Shown here: piece by piece, positions 63,679 through 64,000 of the stretch
Position numbering within the stretch: position 1 is the stretch's first letter
Layout: each line of letters begins with the position of its first letter
Source of the DNA: Tolypothrix brevis GSE-NOS-MK-07-07A
GTDB lineage: Bacteria; Cyanobacteriota; Cyanobacteriia; Cyanobacteriales; Nostocaceae
NCBI GenBank assembly: GCA_019358985.1
Contig: JAHHIJ010000010.1
Coordinates: forward strand, 1 to 64,000
Reading direction: 5' to 3'
DNA: 64,000 nt
The notes under the pieces: generated by a model
Told to the model about the DNA's origin: nothing
Database searches by the model: none
What the model saw: the letters and a program-made list of their open reading frames with translations, nothing else
Translations under genes and position numbers: made by a program

Positions 63679-64000
63679 AATTTCACTCCTTGGAGAGATG
63701 GCAGTGGCATAAAGCGGGAAAGGTCTGTAAGATTACCAATCACAATTAGTCCTTGATATTCAACCCAAGCGTGAGCTTCTAAGGTTCCTTTTTCTCCTTT
63801 AGCAACACCGATTCGCAGTTCACAAGAGTGACCGTAGCGACTCATTAGCACTTGAGTAGTCAAAGCGCGAGCCAAACATTTTACACCAGGCATATAGCGG
63901 CTAACTGCGTTTACGGAACAAGAAATTTTGCGGACGGAAACTGGATTTGTCACTTTTAGGCGATCGCGACTAATTTTTGCTAGCACTTTTAAAAGTGTGT
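63675..64000 (-). CDS. Lasso leader peptidase B2 protein, truncated by window edge
   Basis: About 108 codons visible. The frame is open to the window end (…TLLKVLAKISRDR), so an ATG upstream is expected beyond 64000; full length of such proteins is about 140 aa. Transglutaminase-like fold: catalytic Cys in GVKCLARALTTQVLMSRYG, His in LEAHAWVEYQG, and a C-terminal DLSRFMPLPSL. B2 proteins cut the leader when presented by the B1 (RRE) partner; a B1 gene is not visible here and may lie just off the edge. The stop overlaps the cyclase start by 4 bp (ATGA). Confidence 0.88.
   Translation of the reverse strand, partial: TLLKVLAKISRDRLKVTNPVSVRKISCSVNAVSRYMPGVKCLARALTTQVLMSRYGHSCELRIGVAKGEKGTLEAHAWVEYQGLIVIGNLTDLSRFMPLPSLQGVKL

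Overview
The window looks like chromosomal DNA of a filamentous, heterocyst-forming cyanobacterium (Nostocales). The evidence is: heterocyst glycolipid (HGL) genes in an order that resembles the Anabaena/Nostoc hgl locus; very frequent HIP1 octamers (GCGATCGC); heptanucleotide tandem repeats (STRR type); many interspersed palindromes in the spacers; and tRNA genes without an encoded CCA. No transposase, phage gene, rRNA or CRISPR array was seen. All family calls come from reading motifs in the translated sequence; no database search was possible.

Layout. (1) 0.5-18 kb: HGL locus. On the minus strand lies a PfaA/HglE-like polyketide synthase (KS-AT-ACP-ACP plus half a ketoreductase), followed by a KR-DH protein carrying the other KR half. 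Divergent from it, across 1.57 kb of non-coding DNA, are a DevB/DevC-type exporter pair (hgdB, hgdC) with no ATPase beside it, an NAD-dependent epimerase (hgdA-like), two GT2-type glycosyltransferases, a secreted DUF2141 protein and a GT4 glycosyltransferase (hglT-like). Together they can build the long-chain alcohol, glycosylate it and export it to the heterocyst envelope. (2) 18-28 kb: housekeeping genes: a 51-aa PirA-like protein, SAM hydroxide adenosyltransferase, a nuclease lipoprotein, a ferritin-like protein, a thioesterase, a SpoU RNA methyltransferase, two tRNA-Leu genes, murA and an M48 peptidase. (3) 27.7-55.5 kb: exopolysaccharide/O-antigen cluster: WecG/TagA transferase, Wzm/Wzt ABC exporter, a GH32/43-like protein, at least seven glycosyltransferases, prs, a HAD protein, UDP-galactopyranose mutase, an FkbM methyltransferase, two large pectate-lyase-fold proteins and a Wzy-like polymerase. 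(4) 55.4-64 kb, minus strand: a lasso-peptide-type RiPP cluster cut by the right window edge: B2 leader protease (partial), asparagine-synthetase-like cyclase, three precursor genes in a ~603-bp tandem array, HprK-like kinase, ABC exporter and nucleotidyltransferase.

The most noteworthy system is the RiPP cluster. The three precursors match the lasso leader pattern exactly (Tyr5, Pro8, Leu10, Gly14, Thr20). They carry a constant Asp nine residues after the predicted cleavage point, but an unusually long (~43-44 aa) core with two invariant Cys. Kinase and nucleotidyltransferase genes are of the type found in paeninodin-like clusters, yet the precursors lack the C-terminal Ser that such kinases modify. 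Other points of interest are the split ketoreductase, a tandem triplication of the N-terminal leader in one pectate-lyase-like protein, a tandem GT2 pair that is nearly identical only over its first ~250 bp, an M48 gene that ends inside a tRNA, a murA without an ATG start, and several nested families of small palindromic elements in the spacers.
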